A DNA stretch of 64,000 nucleotides from Candidatus Borkfalkia ceftriaxoniphila (GTDB lineage: Bacteria > Bacillota > Clostridia > Christensenellales > Borkfalkiaceae): positions 114,676 through 178,675 of the forward strand of contig NZ_SDOZ01000005.1 of the NCBI RefSeq assembly GCF_004134775.1. The letters are read 5' to 3'. How positions within the stretch are numbered: the stretch's first letter is position 1; each line of letters opens with the position of its first letter. The notes under the pieces are model-generated. The model saw nothing but the letters and a program-made list of their open reading frames with translations, made no database searches and was not told the DNA's origin. Positions 18,026 through 26,519 of the stretch are shown piece after piece. The position numbers were made by a program, and so were the translations under genes.

Positions 18026-19705
18026 CTTTGCTTTTTCCATCTTTTCGATTTCTTTTTTGATTTCCGCCCGCGTGTATCTGAAAGCGCTCTTGCCGTAGAG
18101 GTTCACGATCTTCTCGTCCAGCCGAGAAAGTCCCGTCGCAATATAATCCCCCTCGCGCCCTTTCAACTTACAAAATATTTTTTTGACGAACACAATGTCC
18201 AGAGCCTCTTCCTTGGTTCCGCCGCAATAGACGTAGCAGGAAACGAAGATCTGTACGTAGTCGATGGTCACGCCGTCGATGCGGATATTGAAACTGTCGT
18301 ACACGTAATCCGCGACGGACAAAAATTTTTCCAATTCGGGTACGGTCAATTTAAACTTTGCCGCGGAATCGGCAAAATCAAACATATCGTTGAGTTCGTC
18401 CGCGTGCATAAGCAGGCATTTGCAGCGCCGCGGGACAGAAATTTTTGCCCTGGTCCGCATGATACTCACGACGACGAAATCTTCCGCAACCTTTTTCGCG
18501 ATTTCCGATTCCCGCTCGGAATCGCCCAAAATACCCAATATCCAGGTATTTTTACCGACGGCGACCGAGCCGTCCGAAAGTTTTTGCGGAAGTTTTCCGT
18601 TATATTGCCCCTTCTTGACGCGCAGAAGATTGAGCTGCGGATTCAGTGCGTTGCGGTACAACGTGTTCAGTACGGCGCCGAAATATTCGTAAATTTCCGC
18701 GGCGCCCATGTCTGTAAAGGATATCAGATTGACGCGCTCGGGCATATAAGCCGCCTCGTACAATTTTTCCACGAACGACGAGCACATGAACTGTCCCTCC
18801 CGTTCGCTGTAATAGCCCAAAACATCCGATTCGCTGTCCCATTCTTTCTGCACGGGGATAACACTTTGAACGCCGCTCAGATATTCCGTAAAAATACGGA
18901 CAAACTGCAGGGGGGCTTCGCCTTCGCCCCGCAGAAATACCAGCCGCGACATCGCCATACCCGAAACGAAAGCGCGCACCGAACTGATATTGTAATTGAT
19001 CGAATATTTCGAATAAGCATACTGCCGAAATCCTTCCGTCAGATCTTTCAAAGACAGTACGTTGCACGCGGGAAGTTTAACGGGCTTGGCGTCCGCGTAT
19101 TTTTTATCGATCTCCGTCAACGAAGGAAATATCGAGCGTTTGGGAGTTTCCGTTTCCACCTCGTCGAGGTCGGTCAACTCGTCGTCCACGGGAAAAGAAA
19201 ATTTTTCTTTGACGATGCGCGAATGAATAAACGCGATCAACGTGCACACGAGGAAAAACGCCGCCGCGGCAATGATAAAAAACACGAAGAAAAAAGCGTA
19301 GATGATGGAAAGTTCCAAAAAATCATACGGCTCCATTCCCAAAAAAAACAGACTTCCTACAAATACGACGGTAAATAGCAATATTATGACAAAATAGTAG
19401 AGCCGTAAATTGAATTTCCGATTTTGAATGCGGAAATATAACCCCAACGTGCGGGAATACAGCATAGCGAAAAACAAAGCGAGCACGTCCAAGTAAGTTA
19501 TGCAAAAACAGGCGAACCCTTTCGCCGAAAAATCTATGCGCTCGATGCCCACTTTCTCGATAAACCTGCTTAAAAAGTTATTATTGAGAAAGGGACTCCT
19601 CAGATTATTCTCGCCGTCAATGAGCATCAGGGCGGCAACGCCGATAACAGAGGCGAAAAACACGGTGGCGGCCAATAAATTTTTATACGAACGGAATATT
19701 TTCAT
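18005..19705 (-). CDS. Membrane protein with a cytoplasmic domain resembling a decayed AAA+ module
   Basis: 566 aa, not recognised as a named family. Four membrane helices lie in the first 165 residues (near 10-30, 68-88, 103-125, 130-160), followed by an acidic linker and a cytoplasmic region to the end. That region has the order of an McrB-like AAA+ domain as I know it: a segment VSGMAMSRLVFLRGEGEAP where a Walker A P-loop would be expected but without the GK[ST] residues, and later NTWILGILGDSE where sensor-1 would be. So it may be a nucleotide-binding fold that has lost ATPase function. The C-terminus is Lys-rich. It follows the O-antigen-ligase-like gene by 16 bp, with AAGGGG before its ATG, and shares its terminator. 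A role in envelope polymer assembly is only a guess. Confidence 0.75.
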   Translation of the reverse strand: MKIFRSYKNLLAATVFFASVIGVAALMLIDGENNLRSPFLNNNFLSRFIEKVGIERIDFSAKGFACFCITYLDVLALFFAMLYSRTLGLYFRIQNRKFNLRLYYFVIILLFTVVFVGSLFFLGMEPYDFLELSIIYAFFFVFFIIAAAAFFLVCTLIAFIHSRIVKEKFSFPVDDELTDLDEVETETPKRSIFPSLTEIDKKYADAKPVKLPACNVLSLKDLTEGFRQYAYSKYSINYNISSVRAFVSGMAMSRLVFLRGEGEAPLQFVRIFTEYLSGVQSVIPVQKEWDSESDVLGYYSEREGQFMCSSFVEKLYEAAYMPERVNLISFTDMGAAEIYEYFGAVLNTLYRNALNPQLNLLRVKKGQYNGKLPQKLSDGSVAVGKNTWILGILGDSERESEIAKKVAEDFVVVSIMRTRAKISVPRRCKCLLMHADELNDMFDFADSAAKFKLTVPELEKFLSVADYVYDSFNIRIDGVTIDYVQIFVSCYVYCGGTKEEALDIVFVKKIFCKLKGREGDYIATGLSRLDEKIVNLYGKSAFRYTRAEIKKEIEKMEKAKKKGMDA

Positions 19706-19721
19706 TTCGCATCCCCTTGCG

Positions 19722-21158
19722 TCATAAAACTTGTTCTTTCAGTTTCTCAGGAGTATTTTCAAAATCCCGTTCTGCCACCGCAAACAGCATGGAGTAGACG
19801 AGCGCGGGAAAAACGTGAAAAATATGGTTATCCAAAAGGCTCATCACGCTGAGCACAAAGACGACGAAAAAGTAGAACAGACGCTCTATGCTGAAACGCC
19901 TGAACATGAGCACAACTCCCTGCGCCACATGAAAAATATAGGCGAGAATACCGACGACGCCGCAAGAGGCGATCATCTGTATGATCGTGTTATGATACAT
20001 ATCGGGGAAAAACCAGTTTTCGATATTGTAAGACCAGTCGGGCGCGATCGGCGTATAAAATCCTACGCCGAATATCGGCGCTTTCAGGAAATTGAGCAAG
20101 CCGTTTTTCCATATCTGAAAACGCGACGAGTCGTCGAACCCCTTATCGATATAATGTTCGAAAAGTTCGACGAGTTTGTCCGCAAACACGATGCAGAAAA
20201 TTATGCCGCAAGCGATCAATACGATATTGAAGATACGCACCATTTTGACGTGCCGTCCCCGAATGCTCATCAAGATCATGATCGCGACGAGCGCGACGCC
20301 GCCGACCAAAAGCGAGGTACGGCTCAGGGTGAGAGCCACGCCCAACAAAACGACGAAACCGAACGCATAATAAAGGCCGCTTTTCCAGCCTGCATCCGCT
20401 TTGTAAGAAAGATAAAAACAGGCTGGCATAAACATTGCGAGCATTCCGCCCACGTTGTTGCTCAGTCCCCATCCGAGATTGAGAATATGTTTGTTGATGG
20501 TGCCGTTTTCGATCACACCGTCGAAAATCAGCATTTCGGCGAGTTGGATCAGAATGACGCCGCAGGCAACGATGAGAATTTTCGCGACGTAAATGCCCGT
20601 TTCCTTGTTCCATTCCAGCGTATTATAAAAATAGATATAGAAAAAGACGAAGGATACCGCCAACGCGATCCCTAACAGCAAATCGTAATAATGATAACCT
20701 TTATAAAAAATGCCGTTTAGAACGAGCGCCGCGCCGAAAGCGATCGTGCCCCAAAGGGCGATCGCTTTGCTCTTGAAAATATTTTTCTGTCCTTTATAAA
20801 CGATCATTCGGAACACGAACGCCGCCGCAATGAAAGCCAATAAAACGCCCATTGTCGCCAAGACGGAGGTGCGATACAGATAATCGGAGTTATACGGGTA
20901 TTGCGGCGTATGTTTCTGGCTCACGCTGTAAACGACGAGCACGAGCGGCGCGATCAGCGGTTTTGAATCTTTGCTGAAAATCGCCGTGAAAACGACGACG
21001 ATCGCCGTCAAAACAAAAAAAGCCACTTCCAACCCTGTAAACGAGCATATAAGCGCCAACGCCGCGTAGATCAAAGGATAAAGATTACCGTCAAAAAAAC
21101 GCAGAATCTTCTCCATGACGGGTTGTGACTGTATCTTTTGAATTTTTTCGTATATCAT
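19722..21158 (-). CDS. O-antigen ligase / polymerase-like polytopic membrane protein
   Basis: About 478 aa with roughly a dozen hydrophobic helices. The start at 21158 has GAGGAG 5 bases upstream; the longer frame lacks a site. The pattern TLSRTSLLVGGVALV followed by a periplasmic-type loop with SRFQIWKNGLLNF and APIFGVGFYTP is typical of the Wzy_C / O-antigen ligase superfamily, which joins or polymerises glycans on lipid carriers outside the membrane. In a Gram-positive cell this could serve wall polymer, capsule or glycoprotein assembly. It is the first gene of a two-gene operon; no glycosyltransferases are adjacent, which is unusual for such a gene. Confidence 0.82.
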   Translation of the reverse strand: MIYEKIQKIQSQPVMEKILRFFDGNLYPLIYAALALICSFTGLEVAFFVLTAIVVVFTAIFSKDSKPLIAPLVLVVYSVSQKHTPQYPYNSDYLYRTSVLATMGVLLAFIAAAFVFRMIVYKGQKNIFKSKAIALWGTIAFGAALVLNGIFYKGYHYYDLLLGIALAVSFVFFYIYFYNTLEWNKETGIYVAKILIVACGVILIQLAEMLIFDGVIENGTINKHILNLGWGLSNNVGGMLAMFMPACFYLSYKADAGWKSGLYYAFGFVVLLGVALTLSRTSLLVGGVALVAIMILMSIRGRHVKMVRIFNIVLIACGIIFCIVFADKLVELFEHYIDKGFDDSSRFQIWKNGLLNFLKAPIFGVGFYTPIAPDWSYNIENWFFPDMYHNTIIQMIASCGVVGILAYIFHVAQGVVLMFRRFSIERLFYFFVVFVLSVMSLLDNHIFHVFPALVYSMLFAVAERDFENTPEKLKEQVL

Positions 21159-21318
21159 GCAAACTCCTCGAATCGTATCCATAGAATGAAATACCGTATC
21201 AGTATATAGTAATCGCGACGATCTGTCAAGGGAAAGCGCCGATCACAGCACTTTCCGCATAGGTAGCGTTTTCGCCTCGAAGGCGCGCGACAATTTTTGG
21301 ATATTTATCATAAGCACC

Positions 21319-21347
21319 AGTATAAAACAATCATCGGTCTAAGTCAA
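21319..21347 (-). promoter_or_regulatory. Promoter of the O-antigen-ligase-like operon
   Basis: TTGACT, 17-bp spacer, TATACT on the minus strand, about 160 bp before the start codon. The long leader (21159-21312) holds two GC-rich hairpins (near 21231-21257 and 21263-21288) without a T-run. Confidence 0.75.
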
Positions 21348-21386
21348 GAAATTTCACTTTATTGCCTGAATTGTGCCTGAAAACAA

Positions 21387-21444
21387 AAAACCACAACATA
21401 TAGCGTTTTTAAAGTCTTAAAAACATACTATATATCGTGGTTTT
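21387..21444 (-). terminator. Terminator after tRNA-Leu(GAG)
   Basis: A long imperfect hairpin on the minus strand: AAAACCAC pairs with GTGGTTTT, with inner paired GTTTTTAA / TTAAAAAC, followed by TTTTTTG. Confidence 0.8.
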
Positions 21445-21450
21445 ACTGTT

Positions 21451-21535
21451 TGGTGTGAAGAATGGGACTTGAACCCACACGGATTTCTCCATACGCCCCT
21501 CAAACGTACGCGTCTGCCAATTCCGCCATCCTCAC
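21451..21535 (-). tRNA. tRNA-Leu (GAG)
   Basis: An 85-nt class II tRNA including an encoded CCA. Acceptor arm GTGAGGA pairs with TCTTCAC (one G-T), the anticodon loop is TTGAGGG between TACGT and GCGTA, so the anticodon is GAG. The long variable arm and D-arm GGCGGAATTGGCAGACGC are typical of leucine tRNAs. T-arm loop TTCAAGT. Confidence 0.95.
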
Positions 21536-21546
21536 AAGCAGTATTT

Positions 21547-21575
21547 ATTATACCTTATCCGCAGAGAAAAGTCAA
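21547..21575 (-). promoter_or_regulatory. tRNA-Leu(GAG) promoter
   Basis: TTGACT, 17-bp spacer, TATAAT on the minus strand, 11 bp before the tRNA. It lies between the transglycosylase stop codon and the tRNA. Confidence 0.8.
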
Positions 21576-21576
21576 G

Positions 21577-22140
21577 TTAAAAATAAAAGAATTTATAGTA
21601 ATTATAAAATTTTTTAACCCGCTTTACGTATTGCCTTGTTTCCTGAAAAGGAATATCCGTCAGCGTTTCGCCGTTGTCGCTGTATCGGGGGTCGCAAAGC
21701 CATGCGTTCACGCGCCCCTCCCCGGCATTGTAAGCAGCAAGGATTTCCGAAAGCGTGGAAAAGCGCTGCCTGAGATATACGAGATACAGAACGCCCGTAC
21801 GGATATTGCTCTCCGCGTCGTACAGATCCGGAGCGTGCTCTTTCCCTGCCAGACGAGATATATAATTTGCCGTTTCGGGCCGCAACTGCATGAGCCCGAT
21901 CGCGCCCGAGCGACTCATCGCGTCTTCGTCGAAACCGCTCTCGCAACGAATGACGGCATATACGAGATCGCTATCCAAACCGCACTCGGCAGCGTATCGT
22001 TCCACGAACTGCGAATATTTTTTCGGCAAATATAAAAAGTAGAACGCGAGCGCCGTACTCGCCGCCAATACGACGGCACAGGACAAACTGATCCAGACGA
22101 TCCACACTCTTCTATTTGTTTTCGAATTTTTCAAGCACAC
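21577..22140 (-). CDS. Membrane-anchored lytic transglycosylase (SLT domain)
   Basis: A peptidoglycan-cleaving lytic transglycosylase of the Slt70/MltE-like GH23 group. One N-terminal membrane helix is followed by the SLT domain with the catalytic Glu in RCESGF, the GAIGLMQLRPETA block and AYNAGEGRV. The C-terminus ends at YNYYKFFYF. The start is uncertain: GTG at 22140 or TTG at 22134 are plausible, overlapping coaE by about 23-29 bases; the longer frame to 22218 runs deep into coaE and is unlikely. It is third in a polA-coaE-slt operon. Confidence 0.85.
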   Translation of the reverse strand: MCLKNSKTNRRVWIVWISLSCAVVLAASTALAFYFLYLPKKYSQFVERYAAECGLDSDLVYAVIRCESGFDEDAMSRSGAIGLMQLRPETANYISRLAGKEHAPDLYDAESNIRTGVLYLVYLRQRFSTLSEILAAYNAGEGRVNAWLCDPRYSDNGETLTDIPFQETRQYVKRVKKFYNYYKFFYF

Positions 22141-22699
22141 TACCAACCTTTTCCCGCAGTTTGGCGAGATCTCCGTCGTTATATAGTACAGTATGCTCAA
22201 AAATAGATTTATTTTCATAATCGAACTGATTTTTTATTCTGCGTTCGACTTCTTCTTCCGAAAGCCCGTCCCGTACGGCGACTGCGCCGATACGCGCGTT
22301 TTTTTCCCGCAGCACGACGATCACACCGTCGAAGTCCTTTTGATAGCCGCCCTCAAACAGAAGCGGCACTTCCGCAAACACAGGATCGGACAAGGCTTTT
22401 TCCATGCGCGCATATAATTTGCGCATGATGGCGGGATGCGTGATCTTTTCCAACGCCCGCAGACGTTCTTTCTCGCGAAAGACGGCGGCGGACAATTTTT
22501 TACGGTCGGGCAAACCGTTTGTCGCGCAGTCGGGAAACTCGCGCAGTATCTCACGGACAACATTCGGCTCTTCATAGATCTCATGCGCGATCAGATCGCA
22601 GGAAAAGACATCGTATCCCCGCTCGGCGATGAGCCGCGCGACGGTGGATTTTCCGCTCCCGATCCCGCCCGTGATCGCGATTTTTTTATTTTGCCTCAT
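22112..22699 (-). CDS. coaE: Dephospho-CoA kinase
   Basis: CoaE phosphorylates dephospho-CoA in the last step of coenzyme A synthesis. With the start at 22699 the protein is 195 aa, the usual size; a 19-codon upstream extension lies wholly inside polA and has no homology-like features. P-loop GGIGSGKST (about 9-17), DLIAHEIYEEP, THPAI and the VPLLFEGG motif are all as in the family. Its start overlaps the end of polA by 14 bases, a common pairing in Firmicutes. Confidence 0.94.
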   Translation of the reverse strand: MRQNKKIAITGGIGSGKSTVARLIAERGYDVFSCDLIAHEIYEEPNVVREILREFPDCATNGLPDRKKLSAAVFREKERLRALEKITHPAIMRKLYARMEKALSDPVFAEVPLLFEGGYQKDFDGVIVVLREKNARIGAVAVRDGLSEEEVERRIKNQFDYENKSIFEHTVLYNDGDLAKLREKVGSVLEKFENK

Positions 22700-25253
22700 A
22701 CCAGTTTTTCCCTTCGTGCACTTCCGCGACCAACGGGACGCGCAGTTCGGCGGCATGCTCCATTTCGTATTTCAAAATTTCCGCGACTTTCTCTTTTTCG
22801 GAAATCAGCGCATCGATGACCAGTTCGTCGTGCACCTGCATAATGAGTTTAGAGCGCAGCCCTTCCCGCTTCAGACGGTCATAAATGCGGATCATCGCCA
22901 CTTTGATGATGTCGGCGCTGCTGCCTTGCAACGGCATATTCATCGCCGCCCGCTCACCGAACGAACGGATATTGAAATTGGCCGATTTGATCTCGTTGAT
23001 CACGCGTTTGCGCCCCAAAATCGTCGTAACATAGCCGTGTTCTTTGGCGAAAGCGACGTTGGTATCCATATAATTCTTCACGTCGGAATACGTTTCGAAA
23101 TATTTTTTGATATACTCTCCCGCACGTTTGGGCGAAATGCCGAGATTCTTCGCCAGCCCGAAATCGCTGATACCGTATATAATGCCGAAATTCACCGCTT
23201 TCGCGCTCCGACGCATATGCGAATCGACCGTTTCCAGCGGCACATCGAATACCTGCGATGCGGTCAGGGCATGGATATCGTCGCCGCGGTTATAGGCTTC
23301 GATCAGTTCTTTGCAACCCGAGAAATGCGCGAGAAGGCGCAGTTCTATCTGAGAATAGTCGGCATCCAGTAAAATATGTTCGCCGTCCGACGCAAGGAAA
23401 AGTTTGCGGAGTTCGCGCCCCTCTTCGTCCCTTACGGGAATATTCTGCAAGTTCGGATTGGTGCTCGACAGCCTTCCCGTGGAAGTCTGTATCTGGTTGT
23501 AATTTGTATGGACGCGCTGCGTTGCAGCATGAATGAGCGGACGAAAACCGTCGATATAGGTGGAAAGCAATTTCTGGATCCGCCTGTAACGGAGAATATC
23601 ACGGACGATCGCATGCTCGTCCGCCAATTTTTCCAAAATATCCGCGCTCGTGGAATACTTGCCGCCCTTGCTCTTTTTGGGCGAAGGGATCTGCAGATCG
23701 TCGAATAAAACTTTCCCCAACTGCGCAGGCGAGTTCAGATTGAATTTTTCGCCTGCCTGCTCATAGATATCTTCGGTGATTTTTTCCGCCTCTTCACGAT
23801 ACTTTTTCTCGAAAACCGCGGAAGTGCCCACGTCCACTTTCACGCCCGCAACTTCCATATCGAACAAAACGTCGCTCAAAGGGAGTTCCACGTCGCGGTA
23901 CAGCGAGATCAAGCCGTCTTTTTCGAGATTCGCGTAAAAAATGTCATGCAACAAAAAAATATTCTGCGCATGCGTTTCGGGCGGCAAGCCGTACGATTGT
24001 TCGGCAAGGGACAGATCGTCGTCCTTACCCGTATAGTCGGTCAGATATTTCAAAATAGAAACATCCTCCGCGCGGCAAAGAAGATCTATGCCGTATTGCC
24101 GCAAGCGGTGCTGCATATTCTTCTTTCCGTATAAAAATAAACGGCGTTCCCGTTCGCCGCATATGACCTTTAAAATTTCTACGATTTCGGTTTCGTCCAG
24201 CCCGTCGTCCAGAAGATTGGCTTTTATGCGCGCGGTATATTCGATGCCTCCGAAGTAAAAAGCAAAACTTACGCCGTTCGAATAGACCGCGATCTCGGGT
24301 TCCCGCATAACGCTTTCGATGAATGCCGCGGAGTCATGAATGCGGACGACCTCCGCTCTTTTGCATTCGGATTTTTCCGCGGAGCAGACCTCCCCTTCGG
24401 CAAAAATATCCATGCGCATGATAGAGGAAAATTCCAGACGGAAACAAATCTCTTTCGCTTCGGCGGGAAACGGCAGACAAATCCTGCAATCTTCGAGATC
24501 TACGGAAATATCCGCATCCGTGTCGATGCGCGCAAGCGTTTGCGAAAGATACGCCATCTCCCTGCCCGATTCCAGTTTGCTCTGTACGGCGGGCCTGTTT
24601 TCCGCCGCATGCGCAAAAATATTATCGAGATTATCGTACTGCTGAATAAGCGAGATCGCGGTCTTTTCCCCGATGCCCGCAACGCCCGGAATATTATCCG
24701 AACTGTCGCCCATCAGCGCCTTGATATCCACGACCTGCCGAGGTTCGTAACCGATCAGTTCCTTGAAATTTTTTTCCGTTAGTTTCAACAGTTCGCTCAC
24801 GCCCGTCTTGGTAATATAGACGTCCGTGCGCGAATTGACGAGTTGATAAGAATCGCGGTCGCCGGTAATGATGATGCTGTGTACCCTGTCTTCGAATTTT
24901 CTGGAAAGCGTCCCGATCAGATCGTCCGCTTCGTATCCTTCCTTTTCGCACATACGGATATTTAAGGCGGACAGCAAAGATTTCATAATGGGCATCTGCG
25001 CGGCAAGTTCGTCGGGCATGGGTTTGCGGGTGCCCTTGTAATTCTCGAACATTTTATGCCGAAAAGTCGGCGCTTTCAGATCGAAAGCGACCACCATATA
25101 TGCAGGCTTGATGTCCGAAATAATTTTTAAAAGCAGTTTCGTAAACCCGAAAACACCGTTGGTGGGCACGCCTTCCCGCGTCGTCAAAAGTTTTGTGGCA
25201 TAGAATGCGCGGTTGATCAGGCTGTTACCGTCGATCAGGACTAATTTTTCCAT
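22686..25253 (-). CDS. polA: DNA polymerase I
   Basis: 855 aa from the ATG at 25253, chosen for AGAGG upstream; the earlier in-frame start is in the promoter region. The N-terminal 5' nuclease (about 1-290) has LIDGNSLINRAF and the acidic metal sites. The central region (about 295-460) corresponds to the 3'-5' exonuclease fold but the DxE motif is absent (IAVYSNGVS), so proofreading is probably lost, as in many Gram-positive enzymes. The polymerase domain has motif A DADYSQIELRLLAHFSG, motif B RRSAKAVNFGIIYG and motif C QVHDELV. First in the operon with coaE and the transglycosylase. Confidence 0.96.
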   Translation of the reverse strand: MEKLVLIDGNSLINRAFYATKLLTTREGVPTNGVFGFTKLLLKIISDIKPAYMVVAFDLKAPTFRHKMFENYKGTRKPMPDELAAQMPIMKSLLSALNIRMCEKEGYEADDLIGTLSRKFEDRVHSIIITGDRDSYQLVNSRTDVYITKTGVSELLKLTEKNFKELIGYEPRQVVDIKALMGDSSDNIPGVAGIGEKTAISLIQQYDNLDNIFAHAAENRPAVQSKLESGREMAYLSQTLARIDTDADISVDLEDCRICLPFPAEAKEICFRLEFSSIMRMDIFAEGEVCSAEKSECKRAEVVRIHDSAAFIESVMREPEIAVYSNGVSFAFYFGGIEYTARIKANLLDDGLDETEIVEILKVICGERERRLFLYGKKNMQHRLRQYGIDLLCRAEDVSILKYLTDYTGKDDDLSLAEQSYGLPPETHAQNIFLLHDIFYANLEKDGLISLYRDVELPLSDVLFDMEVAGVKVDVGTSAVFEKKYREEAEKITEDIYEQAGEKFNLNSPAQLGKVLFDDLQIPSPKKSKGGKYSTSADILEKLADEHAIVRDILRYRRIQKLLSTYIDGFRPLIHAATQRVHTNYNQIQTSTGRLSSTNPNLQNIPVRDEEGRELRKLFLASDGEHILLDADYSQIELRLLAHFSGCKELIEAYNRGDDIHALTASQVFDVPLETVDSHMRRSAKAVNFGIIYGISDFGLAKNLGISPKRAGEYIKKYFETYSDVKNYMDTNVAFAKEHGYVTTILGRKRVINEIKSANFNIRSFGERAAMNMPLQGSSADIIKVAMIRIYDRLKREGLRSKLIMQVHDELVIDALISEKEKVAEILKYEMEHAAELRVPLVAEVHEGKNWYEAK

Positions 25254-25279
25254 AAATACCTCTTTTACGTATTGCAAAA

Positions 25280-25308
25280 ATTTTACCACAAATCCCGATA
25301 AATTGCAA
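25280..25308 (-). promoter_or_regulatory. polA operon promoter
   Basis: TTGCAA, 17-bp spacer, TAAAAT on the minus strand, 26 bp before the polA start codon. Confidence 0.7.
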
Positions 25309-25327
25309 TAGCCTGATTGCAAATAAA

Positions 25328-25353
25328 GAGCCCCCGAGTATTTTCGGGGGCTC
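25328..25353 (-). terminator. Terminator after the DUF4870 gene
   Basis: GAGCCCCCGA pairs with TCGGGGGCTC around a short A/T loop, followed on the minus strand by TTTATTTG. Confidence 0.85.
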
Positions 25354-25358
25354 GTTTA

Positions 25359-25766
25359 CTATTTAAGCAAATTGATCTTGCCTATGACGGGTAAAGGATT
25401 CTTTTCTTCGCGAACGACATTTAAGATGCCGAGGATACATAAAACCAGCATCAAGACGCCATACACCGAAGTTAGAACGTACATCACTACAGATAAAAAC
25501 GGGATCACGCTCAAAACGCCGAGCACCACCTCTCCGATCACGGCCGTGAGAAATAAAACAAGCGCCTGATTCGCATGGTATTTTGCAAATTCGTCGTTGG
25601 AATAAACGATCAGCGGCAAAAAGAATAATAACCCGCAAGGCACATACCCGAGCGCGCAAATCAACTTATACGCCGTTTTGTCGTCGGAAGCAGGAGCCTG
25701 CGCGTTCTTCTCGTTCCGGTCTTCGTTCTTTGTTTCCTGTTCGTTGCGATTATCATTTTCATCCAT
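25359..25766 (-). CDS. Small membrane protein, DUF4870/Tic20-like
   Basis: 135 aa. The start at 25766 has AAGGAGG 9 bases upstream. The first 32 residues are charged and rich in Asn, Glu and Asp, followed by three or four membrane helices. The sequence PLIVYSNDEFAKYHANQAL with a final PLPVIGKINLLK is the pattern of the DUF4870 (Tic20-like) family, small integral membrane proteins with no agreed role. It forms a single-gene unit with its own terminator. Confidence 0.8.
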   Translation of the reverse strand: MDENDNRNEQETKNEDRNEKNAQAPASDDKTAYKLICALGYVPCGLLFFLPLIVYSNDEFAKYHANQALVLFLTAVIGEVVLGVLSVIPFLSVVMYVLTSVYGVLMLVLCILGILNVVREEKNPLPVIGKINLLK

Positions 25767-25866
25767 AATTTGCAACCTCCTTAAATTAACTGTATTGTAG
25801 CACCGAAATACAAAACCGTCAAATCTTTTACCATACTATGAGCGAATAAAAATATTCGTCACACTT

Positions 25867-26163
25867 TTATTTCAGTTCGAATACCTTTTGCGGTTTACAG
25901 TCGAACATGGACATGATCGGATCCATGGAAATATTCCAACGTTTGACAACTTCGCTTTCCGCCTGATAATCCAGGGCGTATTTTGCCCCTTTTTCGCATT
26001 CGTAATACCCGAACAAACTATTTCCGTCCAGCCAAATGGTATAATTGCAGATACCCGCCGCTTTCAGAGTTTCGACCATCTCAGGCCAGATCTCGTCATG
26101 GCGTTTTATATATTCTTTCACCATGCCCTCTTTAATGACCGCACGCCAGGTTACTTTCTCCAT
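25867..26163 (-). CDS. rhaM: L-rhamnose mutarotase
   Basis: 98 aa, matching the family length of about 100. RhaM interconverts alpha and beta L-rhamnose and so feeds the isomerase. The catalytic His22 region IKRHDEIWPEMV, the NYTIWLDGNSLFGYYE strand and the C-terminal KVFEL are characteristic of COG3254. It has its own promoter and stands alone, far from the sugar operons at 52-62 kb; no rhamnose isomerase or kinase of the RhaA/RhaB type is adjacent. Confidence 0.88.
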   Translation of the reverse strand: MEKVTWRAVIKEGMVKEYIKRHDEIWPEMVETLKAAGICNYTIWLDGNSLFGYYECEKGAKYALDYQAESEVVKRWNISMDPIMSMFDCKPQKVFELK

Positions 26164-26197
26164 ATAAAAATAGGCCTCCCGATTGATTTATACCGAT

Positions 26198-26226
26198 ATT
26201 ATATCACAAGGCGAATTTAAATGCAA
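26198..26226 (-). promoter_or_regulatory. rhaM promoter
   Basis: TTGCAT, 17-bp spacer, TATAAT on the minus strand, 34 bp before the start codon; GGGAGG follows. Confidence 0.75.
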
Positions 26227-26269
26227 TCGCCAGCCCTCAAGCAAACTATATAATTTGGGAAAATTAAAA

Positions 26270-26310
26270 ACAAGATACCCTTGCGGTTATAACCCGCAAG
26301 GGTATCTTGT
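26270..26310 (-). terminator. Terminator after tRNA-Leu(CAA)
   Basis: A 17-bp stem (26270-26286 with 26294-26310; core ATACCCTTGCGG) with T-rich sequence after it on the minus strand. Confidence 0.85.
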
Positions 26311-26319
26311 TTAAATCTA

Positions 26320-26406
26320 TGGTGCCGCTGGTCGGACTCGAACCGACACGGTATCGCTACCACTGGATTTTGAGTCCAGCGCGTCTGCCAATTTCACCAC
26401 AGCGGC
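26320..26406 (-). tRNA. tRNA-Leu (CAA)
   Basis: 87 nt including encoded CCA. Acceptor GCCGCTG pairs with CAGCGGC. The anticodon loop CTCAAAA lies between CTGGA and TCCAG, giving anticodon CAA. Long variable arm and T-loop TTCGAGT fit leucine. Confidence 0.95.
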
Positions 26407-26428
26407 GTGAATTGAAATCAACGGTATG

Positions 26429-26457
26429 ATTATATAATAAATTAAAAAAAAATGCAA
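26429..26457 (-). promoter_or_regulatory. tRNA-Leu(CAA) promoter
   Basis: TTGCAT, 17-bp spacer, TATAAT on the minus strand, ending 22 bp before the tRNA. Confidence 0.75.
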
Positions 26458-26482
26458 GCAATTTTATCTCGTTTTTATAAGA

Positions 26483-26509
26483 AAAAGGAGGTTGGGTCAA
26501 CCTCCTTTT
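26483..26509 (-). terminator. Terminator after spo0A
   Basis: AAAAGGAGGTTG pairs exactly with CAACCTCCTTTT around a 3-base loop; T-rich on the minus strand. Confidence 0.85.
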
Positions 26510-26519
26510 CTTTTCAAAA

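Noticed and set aside
21159..21312. Long leader of the O-antigen-ligase-like operon as a riboswitch
   Set aside because: Two GC hairpins are present but there is no terminator run, no ribosome-site sequestration and no known aptamer core.
22140..22218. Upstream extension of the lytic transglycosylase into coaE
   Set aside because: The 26 extra residues lie wholly in the coaE reading region, have no ribosome-binding site and no signal-like pattern of their own.
25856..25863. TTCGTCA (0A-box-like on the minus strand) between rhaM and the DUF4870 gene
   Set aside because: Single copy without a partner at 20 bp and not placed on a recognisable promoter; a 7-mer is expected by chance.
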